In this document: piece after piece, positions 42,441 to 55,359 of the stretch
Numbering within the stretch: position 1 is the first letter of the stretch
Layout: every line of letters begins with the position of its first letter
DNA from: Crossaster papposus
Taxonomy: Eukaryota > Echinodermata > Asteroidea > Velatida > Solasteridae
DNA length: 64,000 bases
Direction: 5' to 3'
Assembly: GCA_037893245.1 (NCBI GenBank)
Contig: JBAIAA010001510.1
Span: 28,873-92,872 of the forward strand
Made by a program: the position numbers and the translations under genes
Notes under the pieces: model-generated
What the model was told of the DNA's origin: nothing
Databases searched by the model: none
The model's input: only the letters and a program-made list of their open reading frames with translations

Positions 42441-42761
42441 CATATTTCTTAGGCACACTTCTTTCCCTTTACATATTTATTATGCACACTTCTTTCCCTT
42501 TACATATTTCTTATGCACACTTCCTTCCCTTTACATATTTCTTATGCACACTTCTTTTCCTTTACATATTTCTTATGCACACTTCTTTCCCTTTACATAT
42601 TTCTTATGCACACTTCTTTCCCCTTTACATATTTCTTATGCACACTTCTTTCCCTTTACATATTTCTTATGCACACTTCTTTCCCTTTACATATTTCTTA
42701 TGCACACTTCTTTCCCTTTACATATTTCTTATGCACACTTCTTTCCCTTTACATATTTCTT

Positions 42762-42947
42762 ATGCGCACTTCTTTCCCTTTACATATTTCTTATGCGCAC
42801 TTCTTTCCCTTTACATATTTCTTATGCGCACTTCTTTCCCTTTACATATTTCTTATGCGCACTTCTTTCCCTTTACATATTTCTTATGCGCACTTCTTTC
42901 CCTTTACATATTTCTTATGCGCACTTCTTTCCCTTTACATATTTCTC
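42762..42947 (+). repeat. GCGC cassette 3 (six monomers)
   Basis: Six ATGCGCAC monomers at 31-bp steps from 42762, closed by the TTTCTCATG tail at 42946. The tail and the upstream TTAGGCAC monomer are each offset by 2,295 bp from their counterparts at 40651 and 40156. Confidence 0.93.
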
Positions 42948-43719
42948 ATGCACACTTCTTTCCCTTTACATATTTCTTATGCACACTTCTTTCCCTTTAC
43001 ATATTTCTTATGCACACTTCTTTCCCTTTACATATTTCTTATGCACACTTCTTTCCCTTTACATATTTCTTATGCACACTTCTTTCCCTTTACATATTTC
43101 TTATGCACACTTCTTTCCCTTTACATATTTCTTATGCACACTTCTTTCCCTTTACATATTTCTTATGCACACTTCTTTCCCTTTACATATTTCTTATGCA
43201 CACTTCTTTCCCTTTACATATTTCTTATGCACACTTCTTTCCCTTTACATATTTCTTATGCACACTTCTTTCCCTTTACATATTTCTTATGCACACTTCT
43301 TTCCCTTTACATATTTCTTATGCACACTTCTTTCCCTTTACATATTTCTTATGCACACTTCTTTCCCTTTACATATTTCTTATGCACACTTCTTTCCCTT
43401 TACATATTTCTTATGCACACTTCTTTCCCTTTACATATTTCTTATGCACACTTCTTTCCCTTTACATATTTCTTATGCACACTTCTTTCCCTTTACATAT
43501 TTCTTATGCACACTTCTTTCCCTTTACATATTTCTTATGCACACTTCTTTCCCTTTACATATTTCTTATGCACACTTCTTTCCCTTTACATATTTCTTAT
43601 GCACACTTCTTTCCCTTTACATATTTCTTATGCACACTTCTTTCCCTTTACATATTTCTTATGCACACTTCTTTCCCTTTACATATTTCTTATGCACACT
43701 TCTGTCCCTTTACATATTT

Positions 43720-44419
43720 AACTCGAGGGCTTGTCCAGACATCATGTGTTTATTTCTTATGCACACTTCTTTCCCTTTACATATTTCTTATGCACACTTC
43801 TTTCCCTTTACATATTTCTTATGCACACTTCTTTCCCTTTACATATTTCTTATGCACACTTCTTTCCCTTTATTATTTCTTATGCACACTTCTTTCCCTT
43901 TACATATTTAACTCGAGGGCTTGTCCCGACATCATGTGTTTATTTCTTATGCACACTTCTTTCCCTTTACATATTTCTTATGCACACTTCTTTCCCTTTA
44001 CATATTTCTTATGCACACTTCTTTCCCTTTACATATTTCTTATGCACACTTCTTTCCCTTTACATATTTCTTATGCACACTTCTTTCCCTTTACATATTT
44101 CTTATGCACACTTCTTTCCCTTTACATATTTCTTATGCACACTTCTTTCCCTTTACATATTTCTTATGCACACTTCTTTCCCTTTACATATTTAACTCGA
44201 GGGCTTGTCCCGACATCATGTGTTTATTTCTTATGCACACTTCTTTCCCTTTACATATTTCTTATGCACACTTCTTTCCCTTTACATATTTCTTATGCAC
44301 ACTTCTTTCCCTTTACATATTTCTTATGCACACTTCTTTCCCTTTATTATTTCTTATGCACACTTCTTTCCCTTTACATATTTAACTCGAGGGCTTGTCC
44401 CGACATCATGTGTTTATTT
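43720..44419 (+). repeat. Four-insert haplotype A cluster, copy 1
   Basis: Inserts start at 43720, 43910, 44194 and 44384, separated by 5, 8 and 5 monomers. The five-monomer gaps each contain one monomer missing a base (CTTTATTATTTC), giving 190-bp spacing. The first insert has C to A in the core (GTCCAGAC). Confidence 0.93.
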
Positions 44420-46002
44420 CTTATGCACACTTCTTTCCCTTTACATATTTCGTATGCACACTTCTTTCCCTTTACATATTTCTTATGCACACTTCTTTCC
44501 CTTTACATATTTCTTATGCACACTTCTTTCCCTTTACATATTTCTTATGCACACTTCTTTCCCTTTACATATTTCTTATGCACACTTCTTTCCCTTTACA
44601 TATTTCTTATGCACACTTCTTTCCCTTTACATATTTCTTATGCACACTTCTTTCCCTTTACATATTTCTTATGCACACTTCTTTCCCTTTACATATTTCT
44701 TATGCACACTTCTTTCCCTTTACATATTTCTTATGCACACTTCTTTCCCTTTACATATTTATTATGCACACTTCTTTCCCTTTACATATTTCTTATGGAC
44801 ACTTCTTTCCCTTTACATATTTCTTATGCACACTTCTTTCCCTTTACATATTTCTTATGCACACTCCTTTCCCTTTACATATTTCTTATGCACACTTCTT
44901 TCCCTTTACATATTTCTTATGCACACTTCTTTCCTTTACATATTTCTTATGCACACTTCTTTCCCTTTACATATTTCTTATGCACACTTCTTTCCCTTTA
45001 CATATTTCTTATGCACACTTCTTTCCCTTTACATATTTCTTATGCACACTTCTTTCCCTTTACATATTTCTTATGCACACTTCCTTCCCTTTACATATTT
45101 CTTATGCACACTTTTTTCCCTTTACATATTTCTTATGCACACTTCTTTCCCTTTACATATTTCTTATGCACACTTCTTTCCCTTTACATATTTCTTATGC
45201 ACACTTCTTTCCCTTTACATATTTCTTATGCACACTTCTTTCCCTTTACATATTTCCTATGCACACTTCTTTCCCTTTACATATTTCTTATGCACACTTC
45301 TTTCCCTTTACATATTTCTTATGCACACTTCTTTCCCTTTACATATTTCTTATGCACACTTCTTTCCCTTTACATATTTCTTATGCACACTTCTTTCCCT
45401 TTACATATTTCTTATGCACACTTCTTTCCCTTTACATATTTCTTATGCACACTTCTTTCCCTTTACATATTTCTTATGCACACTTCTTTCCCTTTACATA
45501 TTTCTTATGCACACTTCTTTCCCTTTACATATTTCTTATGCACACTTCTTTCCCTTTACATATTTCTTAGGCACACTTCTTTCCCTTTACATATTTATTA
45601 TGCACACTTCTTTCCCTTTACATATTTCTTATGCACACTTCTTTCCCTTTACATATTTCTTATGCACACTTCTTTCCCTTTACATATTTCTTAGGCACAC
45701 TTCTTTCCCTTTACATATTTATTATGCACACTTCTTTCCCTTTACATATTTCTTATGCACACTTCCTTCCCTTTACATATTTATTATGCACACTTCTTTT
45801 CCTTTACATATTTCTTATGCACACTTCTTTCCCTTTACATATTTCTTATGCACACTTCTTTCCCTTTACATATTTCTTATGCACACTTCTTTCCCTTTAC
45901 ATATTTCTTATGCACACTTCTTTCCCTTTACATATTTCTTATGCACACTTCTTTCCCTTTACATATTTCTTATGCACACTTCTTTCCCTTTACATATTTC
46001 TT

Positions 46003-46188
46003 ATGCGCACTTCTTTCCCTTTACATATTTCTTATGCGCACTTCTTTCCCTTTACATATTTCTTATGCGCACTTCTTTCCCTTTACATATTTCTTATGCG
46101 CACTTCTTTCCCTTTACATATTTCTTATGCGCACTTCTTTCCCTTTACATATTTCTTATGCGCACTTCTTTCCCTTTACATATTTCTT
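46003..46188 (+). repeat. GCGC cassette 4 (six monomers)
   Basis: Six ATGCGCAC monomers from 46003, ten units after TTAGGCAC at 45693. Unlike cassettes 2, 3 and 5, no TTTCTCATG monomer follows. Confidence 0.92.
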
Positions 46189-46959
46189 ATGCACACTTCT
46201 TTCCCTTTACATATTTCTTATGCACACTTCTTTCCCTTTACATATTTCTTATGCACACTTCTTTCCCTTTACATATTTCTTATGCACACTTCTTTCCCTT
46301 TACATATTTCTTATGCACACTTCTTTCCCTTTACATATTTCTTATGCACACTTCTTTCCCTTTACATATTTCTTATGCACACTTCTTTCCCTTTACATAT
46401 TTCTTATGCACACTTATTTCCCTTTACATATTTCTTATGCACACTTCTTTCCCTTTACATATTTCTTATGCACACTTCTTTCCCTTTACATATTTCTTAT
46501 GCACACTTCTTTCCCTTTACATATTCTTATGCACACTTCTTTCCCTTTACATATTTCTTATGCACACTTCTTTCCCTTTACATATTTCTTATGCACACTT
46601 CTTTCCCTTTACATATTTCTTATGCACACTTCTTTCCCTTTACATATTTCTTATGCACACTTCTTTCCCTTTACATATTTCTTATGCACACTTCTTTCCC
46701 TTTACATATTTCTTATGCACACTTCTTTCCCTTTACATATTTCTTATGCACACTTCTTTCCCTTTACATATTTCTTATGCACACTTCTTTCCCTTTACAT
46801 ATTTCTTATGCACACTTCTTTCCCTTTACATATTTCTTATGCACACTTCTTTCCCTTTACATATTTCTTATGCACACTTCTTTCCCTTTACATATTTCTT
46901 ATGCACACTTCTTTCCCTTTACATATTTCTTATGCACACTTCTGTCCCTTTACATATTT

Positions 46960-47659
46960 AACTCGAGGGCTTGTCCCGACATCATGTGTTTATTTCTTAT
47001 GCACACTTCTTTCCCTTTACATATTTCTTATGCACACTTCTTTCCCTTTACATATTTCTTATGCACACTTCTTTCCCTTTACATATTTCTTATGCACACT
47101 TCTTTCCCTTTATTATTTCTTATGCACACTTCTTTCCCTTTACATATTTAACTCGAGGGCTTGTCCCGACATCATGTGTTTATTTCTTATGCACACTTCT
47201 TTCCCTTTACATATTTCTTATGCACACTTCTTTCCCTTTACATATTTCTTATGCACACTTCTTTCCCTTTACATATTTCTTATGCACACTTCTTTCCCTT
47301 TACATATTTCTTATGCACACTTCTTTCCCTTTACATATTTCTTATGCACACTTCTTTCCCTTTACATATTTCTTATGCACACTTCTTTCCCTTTACATAT
47401 TTCTTATGCACACTTCTTTCCCTTTACATATTTAACTCGAGGGCTTGTCCCGACATCATGTGTTTATTTCTTATGTACACTTCTTTCCCTTTACATATTT
47501 CTCATGCACACTTCTTTCCCTTTACATATTTCTTATGCACACTTCTTTCCCTTTACATATTTCTTATGCACACTTCTTTCCCTTTATTATTTCTTATGCA
47601 CACTTCTTTCCCTTTACATATTTAACTCGAGGGCTTGTCCCGACATCATGTGTTTATTT
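46960..47659 (+). repeat. Four-insert haplotype A cluster, copy 2
   Basis: Inserts start at 46960, 47150, 47434 and 47624 with the same 190/284/190-bp spacing as the cluster 3,240 bp upstream, including the same two shortened monomers. This identical spacing is the clearest mark of the duplication. Confidence 0.94.
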
Positions 47660-48560
47660 CTTATGCACACTTCTTTCCCTTTACATATTTCGTATGCACA
47701 CTTCTTTCCCTTTACATATTTCTTATGCACACTTCTTTCCCTTTACATATTTCTTATGCACACTTCTTTCCCTTTACATATTTCTTATGCACACTTCTTT
47801 CCCTTTACATATTTCTTATGCACACTTCTTTCCCTTTACATATTTCTTATGCACACTTCTTTCCCTTTACATATTTCTTATGCACACTTCTTTCCCTTTA
47901 CATATTTCTTATGCACACTTCTTTCCCTTTACATATTTCTTATGCACACTTCTTTCCCTTTACATATTTCTTATGCACACTTCTTTCCCTTTACATATTT
48001 ATTATGCACACTTCTTTCCCTTTACATATTTCTTATGAACACTTCTTTCCCTTTACATATTTCTTATGCACACTTCTTTCCCTTTACATATTTCTTATGC
48101 ACACTTCTTTCCCTTTACATATTTCTTATGCACACTTCTTTCCCTTTACATATTTCTTATGCACACTTCTTTCCTTTACATATTTCTTATGCACACTTCT
48201 TTCCCTTTACATATTTCTTATGCACACTTCTTTCCCTTTACATATTTCTTATGCACACTTCTTTCCCTTTACATATTTCTTATGCACACTTCTTTCCCTT
48301 TACATATTTCTTATGCACACTTCCTTCCCTTTACATATTTCTTATGCACACTTCTTTCCCTTTACATATTTCTTATGCACACTTCTTTCCCTTTACATAT
48401 TTCTTATGCACACTTCTTTCCCTTTACATATTTCTTATGCACACTTCTTTCCCTTTACATATTTCTTATGCACACTTCTTTCCCTTTACATATTTCTTAT
48501 GCACACTTCTTTCCCTTTACATATTTCTTATGCACACTTCTTTTCCTTTACATATTTCTT

Positions 48561-48746
48561 ATGCGCACTTCTTTCCATTTACATATTTCTTATGCGCACT
48601 TCTTTCCCTTTACATATTTCTTATGCGCACTTCTTTCCCTTTACATATTTCTTATGCGCACTTCTTTCCCTTTACATATTTCTTATGCGCACTTCTTTCC
48701 CTTTACATATTTCTTATGCGCACTTCTTTCCCTTTACATATTTCTC
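48561..48746 (+). repeat. GCGC cassette 5 (six monomers)
   Basis: Six ATGCGCAC monomers from 48561, closed by TTTCTCATG at 48745. The first also has CTTTCCATTT. There is no TTAGGCAC monomer ten units upstream, so this cassette has been recombined away from its usual left flank. Confidence 0.92.
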
Positions 48747-51700
48747 ATGCACACTTCTTTCCCTTTACATATTTCTTATGCACACTTCTTTCCCTTTACA
48801 TATTTCTTATGCACACTTCTTTCCCTTTACATATTTCTTATGCACACTTCTTTCCCTTTACATATTTCTTATGCACACTTCTTTCCCTTTACATATTTCT
48901 TATGCACACTTCTTTCCCTTTACATATTTCTTATGCACACTTCTTTCCCTTTACATATTTCTTATGCACACTTCTTTCCCTTTACATATTTCTTATGCAC
49001 ACTTCTTTCCCTTTACATATTTCTTATGCACACTTCTTTCCCTTTACATATTTCTTATGCACACTTCTTTCCCTTTACATATTTCTTATGCACACTTCTT
49101 TCCCTTTACATATTTCTTATGCACACTTCTTTCCCTTTACATATTTCTTATGCACACTTCTTTCCCTTTACATATTTCTTATGCACACTTCTTTCCCTTT
49201 ACATATTTCTTATGCACACTTCTTTCCCTTTACATATTTCTTATGCACACTTCTTTCCCTTTACATATTTCTTATGCACACTTCTTTCCCTTTACATATT
49301 TCTTATGCACACTTCTTTCCCTTTACATATTTCTTATGCACACTTCTTTCCCTTTACATATTTCTTATGCACACTTCTTTCCCTTTACATATTTCTTATG
49401 CACACTTCTTTCCCTTTACATATTTCTTATGCACACTTCTTTCCATTTACATATTTCTTATGCACACTTCTTTCCCTTTACATATTTCTTATGCACACTT
49501 CTTTCCCTTTACATATTTCTTATGCACACTTCTTTCCCTTTACATATTTCTTATGCACACTTCTTTCCCTTTACATATTTCTTATGCACACTTCTTTCCC
49601 TTTACATATTTCTTATGCACACTTCTTTCCCTTTACATATTTCTTATGCACACTTCTTTCCCTTTACATATTTCTTATGCACACTTCTTTCCCTTTACAT
49701 ATTTCTTATGCACACTTCTTTCCCTTTACATATTTCTTATGCACACTTCTTTCCCTTTACATATTTCTTATGCACACTTCTTTCCCTTTACATATTTCTT
49801 ATGCACACTTCTTTCCCTTTACATATTTCTTATGCACACTTCTTTCCCTTTACATATTTCTTATGCACACTTCTTTCCTTTACATATTTCTTATGCACAC
49901 TTCTTTCCCTTTACATATTTCTTATGCACACTTCTTTCCCTTTACATATTTCTTATGCACACTTCTTTCCCTTTACATATTTCTTATGCACACTTCTTTC
50001 CCTTTACATATTTCTTATGCACACTTCTTTCCCTTTACATATTTCTTATGCACACTTCTTTCCCTTTACATATTTCTTATGCACACTTCTTTCCCTTTAC
50101 ATATTTCTTATGCACACTTCTTTCCCTTTACATATTTCTTATGCACACTTCTTTCCCTTTACATATTTCTTATGCACACTTCTTTCCCTTTACATATTTC
50201 TTATGCACACTTCTTTCCCTTTACATATTTCTTATGCACACTTCTTTCCCTTTACATATTTCTTATGCACACTTCTTTCCCTTTACATATTTCTTATGCA
50301 CACTTCTTTCCCTTTACATATTTCTTATGCACACTTCTTTCCCTTTACATATTTCTTATGCACACTTCTTTCCCTTTACATATTTCTTATGCACACTTCT
50401 TTCCCTTTACATATTTCTTATGCACACTTCTTTCCCTTTACATATTTCTTATGCACACTTCTTTCCCTTTACATATTTCTTATGCACACTTCTTTCCCTT
50501 TACATATTTCTTATGCACACTTCTTTCCCTTTACATATTTCTTATGCACACTTCTTTCCCTTTACATATTTCTTATGCACACTTCTTTCCCTTTACATAT
50601 TTCTTATGCACACTTCTTTCCCTTTACATATTTCTTATGCACACTTCTTTCCCTTTACATATTTCTTATGCACACTTCTTTCCCTTTACATATTTCTTAT
50701 GCACACTTCTTTCCCTTTACATATTTCTTATGCACACTTCTTTCCCTTTACATATTTCTTATGCACACTTCTTTCCCTTTACATATTTCTTATGCACACT
50801 TCTTTCCCTTTACATATTTCTTATGCACACTTCTTTCCCTTTACATATTTCTTATGCACACTTCTTTCCCTTTACATATTTCTTATGCACACTTCTTTCC
50901 CTTTACATATTTCTTATGCACACTTCTTTCCCTTTACATATTTCTTATGCACACTTCTTTCCCTTTACATATTTCTTATGCACACTTCTTTCCCTTTACA
51001 TATTTCTTATGCACACTTCTTTCCCTTTACATATTTCTTATGCACACTTCTTTCCCTTTACATATTTCTTATGCACACTTCTTTCCCTTTACATATTTCT
51101 TATGCACACTTCTTTCCCTTTACATATTTCTTATGCACACTTCTTTCCCTTTACATATTTCTTATGCACACTTCTTTCCCTTTACATATTTCTTATGCAC
51201 ACTTCTTTCCCTTTACATATTTCTTATGCACACTTCTTTCCCTTTACATATTTCTTATGCACACTTCTTTCCCTTTACATATTTCTTATGCACACTTCTT
51301 TCCCTTTACATATTTCTTATGCACACTTCTTTCCCTTTACATATTTCTTATGCACACTTCTTTCCCTTTACATATTTCTTATGCACACTTCTTTCCCTTT
51401 ACATATTTCTTATGCACACTTCTTTCCCTTTACATATTTCTTATGCACACTTCTTTCCCTTTACATATTTCTTATGCACACTTCTTTCCCTTTACATATT
51501 TCTTATGCACACTTCTTTCCCTTTACATATTTCTTATGCACACTTCTTTCCCTTTACATATTTCTTATGCACACTTCTTTCCCTTTACATATTTCTTATG
51601 CACACTTCTTTCCCTTTACATATTTCTTATGCACACTTCTTTCCCTTTACATATTTCTTATGCACACTTCTTTCCCTTTACATATTTCTTATGCACACTT

Positions 51701-52617
51701 CTTTCCCTTTACATATTTCTTATGCACACTTCTTTCCCTTTACATATTTCTTATGCACACTTCTTTCCCTTTACATATTTCTTATGCACACTTCTTTCCC
51801 TTTACATATTTCTTATGCACACTTCTTTCCCTTTACATATTTCTTATGCACACTTCTTTCCCTTTACATATTTCTTATGCACACTTCTTTCCCTTTACAT
51901 ATTTCTTATGCACACTTCTTTCCCTTTACATATTTCTTATGCACACTTCTTTCCCTTTACATATTTCTTATGCACACTTCTTTCCCTTTACATATTTCTT
52001 ATGCACACTTCTTTCCCTTTACATATTTCTTATGCACACTTCTTTCCCTTTACATATTTCTTATGCACACTTCTTTCCCTTTACATATTTCTTATGCACA
52101 CTTCTTTCCCTTTACATATTTCTTATGCACACTTCTTTCCCTTTACATATTTCTTATGCACACTTCTTTCCCTTTACATATTTCTTATGCACACTTCTTT
52201 CCCTTTACATATTTCTTATGCACACTTCTTTCCCTTTACATATTTCTTATGCACACTTCTTTCCCTTTACATATTTCTTATGCACACTTCTTTCCCTTTA
52301 CATATTTCTTATGCACACTTCTTTCCCTTTACATATTTCTTATGCACACTTCTTTCCCTTTACATATTTCTTATGCACACTTCTTTCCCTTTACATATTT
52401 CTTATGCACACTTCTTTCCCTTTACATATTTCTTATGCACACTTCTTTCCCTTTACATATTTCTTATGCACACTTCTTTCCCTTTACATATTTCTTATGC
52501 ACACTTCTTTCCCTTTACATATTTCTTATGCACACTTCTTTCCCTTTACATATTTCTTATGCACACTTCTTTCCCTTTACATATTTCTTATGCACACTTC
52601 TTTCCCTTTACATATTT
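48747..52617 (+). repeat. Homogeneous monomer block H5
   Basis: About 125 monomers matching the consensus, with two exceptions: CTTTCCATTT at 49445 and a missing C at about 49878. From 49879 to 52617 (88 monomers) I see no variant. The block runs directly into a triplet of haplotype B inserts. Confidence 0.92.
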
Positions 52618-52787
52618 AACTCGAGGGCTTGTTCCCACATCATGTGTTTATTTCTTATGCACACTTCTTTCCCTTTACATATTTAACTCGAGGGCTTGTT
52701 CCCACATCATGTGTTTATTTCTTATGCACACTTCTTTCCCTTTACATATTTAACTCGAGGGCTTGTTCCCACATCATGTGTTTATTT
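52618..52787 (+). repeat. Triplet of haplotype B inserts (67-bp dimer units)
   Basis: Inserts at 52618, 52685 and 52752, each separated from the next by a single 31-bp monomer, so a 67-bp period (36 + 31) repeats here. An identical triplet occurs at 54281. This is the densest arrangement of the 36-mer and shows what an ancestral 36/31 dimer array could look like. Confidence 0.94.
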
Positions 52788-54280
52788 CTTATGCACACTT
52801 CTTTCCCTTTACATATTTCTTATGCACACTTCTTTCCCTTTACATATTTCTTATGCACACTTCTTTCCCTTTACATATTTCTTATGCACACTTCTTTCCC
52901 TTTACATATTTCTTATGCACACTTCTTTCCCTTTACATATTTCTTATGCACACTTCTTTCCCTTTACATATTTCTTATGCACACTTCTTTCCCTTTACAT
53001 ATTTCTTATGCACACTTCTTTCCCTTTACATATTTCTTATGCACACTTCTTTCCCTTTACATATTTCTTATGCACACTTCTTTCCCTTTACATATTTCTT
53101 ATGCACACTTCTTTCCCTTTACATATTTCTTATGCACACTTCTTTCCCTTTACATATTTCTTATGCACACTTCTTTCCCTTTACATATTTAACTCCAGGG
53201 CTTGTCCCGACATCATGTGTTTATTTCTTATGCACACTTCTTTCCCTTTACATATTTCTTATGCACACTTCTTTCCCTTTACATATTTCTTATGGCACAC
53301 TTCTTTCCCTTTACATATTTCTTATGCACACTTCTTTCCCTTTACATATTTCTTATGCACACTTCTTTCCCTTTACATATTTCTTATGCACACTTCTTTC
53401 CCTTTACATATTTCTTATGCACACTTCTTTCCCTTTACATATTTCTTATGCACACTTCTTTCCCTTTACATATTTCTTATGCACACTTCTTCTCCTTTAC
53501 ATATTTCTTATGCACACTTCTTTCCCTTTACATATTTCTTATGCACACTTCTTTCCCTTTACATATTTCTTATGCACACTTCTTTCCCTTTACATATTTC
53601 TTATGCACACTTCTTTCCCTTTACATATTTCTTATGCACACTTCTTTCCCTTTACATATTTCTATGCACACTTCTTTCCCTTTACATATTTCTTATGCAC
53701 ACTTCTTTCCCTTTACATATTTCTTATGCACACTTCTTTCCCTTTACATATTTCTTATGCACACTTCTTTCCCTTTACATATTTCTTATGCACACTTCTT
53801 TCCCTTTACATATTTCTTATGCACACTTCTTTCCCTTTACATATTTCTTATGCACACTTCTTTCCCTTTACATATTTCTTATGCACACTTCTTTCCCTTT
53901 ACATATTTCTTATGCACACTTCTTTCCCTTTACATATTTCTTATGCACACTTCTTTCCCTTTACATATTTCTTATGCACACTTCTTTCCCTTTACATATT
54001 TCTTATGCACACTTCTTTCCCTTTACATATTTCTTATGCACACTTCTTTCCCTTTACATATTTCTTATGCACACTTCTTTCCCTTTACATATTTCTTATG
54101 CACACTTCTTTCCCTTTACATATTTCTTATGCACACTTCTTTCCCTTTACATATTTCTTATGCACACTTCTTTCCCTTTACATATTTCTTATGCACACTT
54201 CTTTCCCTTTACATATTTCTTATGCACACTTCTTTCCCTTTACATATTTCTTATGCACACTTCTTTCCCTTTACATATTT
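52788..54280 (+). repeat. Monomers between the two insert triplets, one haplotype A insert
   Basis: Thirteen monomers, an insert at 53191-53226, then 34 monomers. The insert is haplotype A, the only one in the right-hand B domain, and its XhoI site is broken (AACTCCAGGG). The 34-monomer stretch has a 1-bp gain (TATGGCACAC at about 53295), a 1-bp loss (TTTCTATGC at about 53664) and CTTCTTCTCC at 53491. Confidence 0.9.
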
Positions 54281-54450
54281 AACTCGAGGGCTTGTTCCCA
54301 CATCATGTGTTTATTTCTTATGCACACTTCTTTCCCTTTACATATTTAACTCGAGGGCTTGTTCCCACATCATGTGTTTATTTCTTATGCACACTTCTTT
54401 CCCTTTACATATTTAACTCGAGGGCTTGTTCCCACATCATGTGTTTATTT
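54281..54450 (+). repeat. Second triplet of haplotype B inserts
   Basis: Inserts at 54281, 54348 and 54415, each separated by one monomer, same phase and core as the triplet 1,663 bp upstream. It is followed by 26 monomers, whereas the first triplet is followed by 13, so only the triplet itself is shared. Confidence 0.94.
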
Positions 54451-55256
54451 CTTATGCACACTTCTTTCCCTTTACATATTTCTTATGCACACTTCTTTCC
54501 CTTTACATATTTCTTATGCACACTTCTTTCCCTTTACATATTTCTTATGCACACTTCTTTCCCTTTACATATTTCTTATGCACACTTCTTTCCCTTTACA
54601 TATTTCTTATGCACACTTCTTTCCCTTTACATATTTCTTATGCACACTTCTTTCCCTTTACATATTTCTTATGCACACTTCTTTCCCTTTACATATTTCT
54701 TATGCACACTTCTTTCCCTTTACATATTTCTTATGCACACTTCTTTCCTTTTACATATTTCTTATGCACACTTCTTTCCCTTTACATATTTCTTATGCAC
54801 ACTTCTTTCCCTTTACATATTTTGTATGCACACTTCTTTCCCTTTACATATTTCTTATGCACACTTCTTTCCCTTTACATATTTCTTATGCACACTTCTT
54901 TCCCTTTACATATTTCTTATGCACACTTCTTTCCCTTTACGTATTTCTTATGCACACTTCTTTCCCTTTACATATTTCTTATGCACACTTCTTTCCCTTT
55001 ACATATTTCTTATGCACACTTCTTTCCCTTTACATATTTCTTATGCACACTTCTTTCCCTTTACATATTTCTTATGCACACTTCTTTCCCTTTACATATT
55101 GCCTATGCACACTTCTTTCCCTTTACATATTTCTTATGCACACTTCTTTCCCTTTACATATTTCTTATGCACACTTCTTTCCCTTTACATATTTCTTATG
55201 CACACTTCTTTCCCTTTACATATTTCTTATGCACACTTCTTTCCCTTTACATATTT

Positions 55257-55359
55257 AACTCGAGGGCTTGTTCACACATCATGTGTTTATTTCTTATGCA
55301 CACTTCTTTCCCTTTACATATTTAACTCGAGGGCTTGTTCCCACATCATGTGTTTATTT
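55257..55359 (+). repeat. Doublet of haplotype B inserts
   Basis: Inserts at 55257 and 55324 with one monomer between. The first has C to A in the core (GTTCACAC), the B-side counterpart of the change at 43720. Two monomers with an extra C (TTTCCTTATG) follow at about 55733 and 56415, and TTTCGTATG monomers occur at 55390, 55857, 56539 and 57099. Confidence 0.93.

Larger units (their letters stand above)
42451..45692 (+). repeat. 3.24-kb tandem duplication, copy 1
   Basis: Starts at a TTAGGCAC monomer (42451), followed by the six-unit GCGC cassette at 42762-42945, a run of consensus monomers, a CTTCTGTCCC monomer (G at 43704), four haplotype A inserts (43720, 43910, 44194, 44384), TTTCGTATG at 44452, a 1-bp deletion at about 44934 and CTTCCTTCCC at 45081. 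All recur about 3,240 bp to the right. Its first insert has the private core GTCCAGAC. Confidence 0.9.
45693..48500 (+). repeat. 3.24-kb tandem duplication, copy 2
   Basis: Begins at the TTAGGCAC monomer at 45693 (another lies four units earlier at 45569). It repeats copy 1 in order: GCGC cassette at 46003, CTTCTGTCCC (G at 46944), four A inserts (46960, 47150, 47434, 47624), TTTCGTATG at about 47692, 1-bp deletion at about 48174 and CTTCCTTCCC at 48321. Differences from copy 1 include TATGAACAC at 48037 where copy 1 has TATGGACAC, a normal GTCCCGAC core in its first insert, TTATGTACAC at 47473, and no T-rich variant at 48351. The right end is approximate. Confidence 0.88.

Noticed and set aside
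23767-43911. Very long forward open reading frames (up to 6,714 codons), as protein-coding genes
   Set aside because: They exist in all three forward frames at once over the same DNA, have the monomer's period, begin and end at unit variants, and single-base indels simply move the same peptide to another frame. There is no sign of coding constraint.
52618-52787. CRISPR array, since 31-bp and 36-bp units alternate
   Set aside because: The would-be spacers are identical to one another and recur dozens of times elsewhere, and there are no cas genes or leader. It is a 67-bp satellite dimer.
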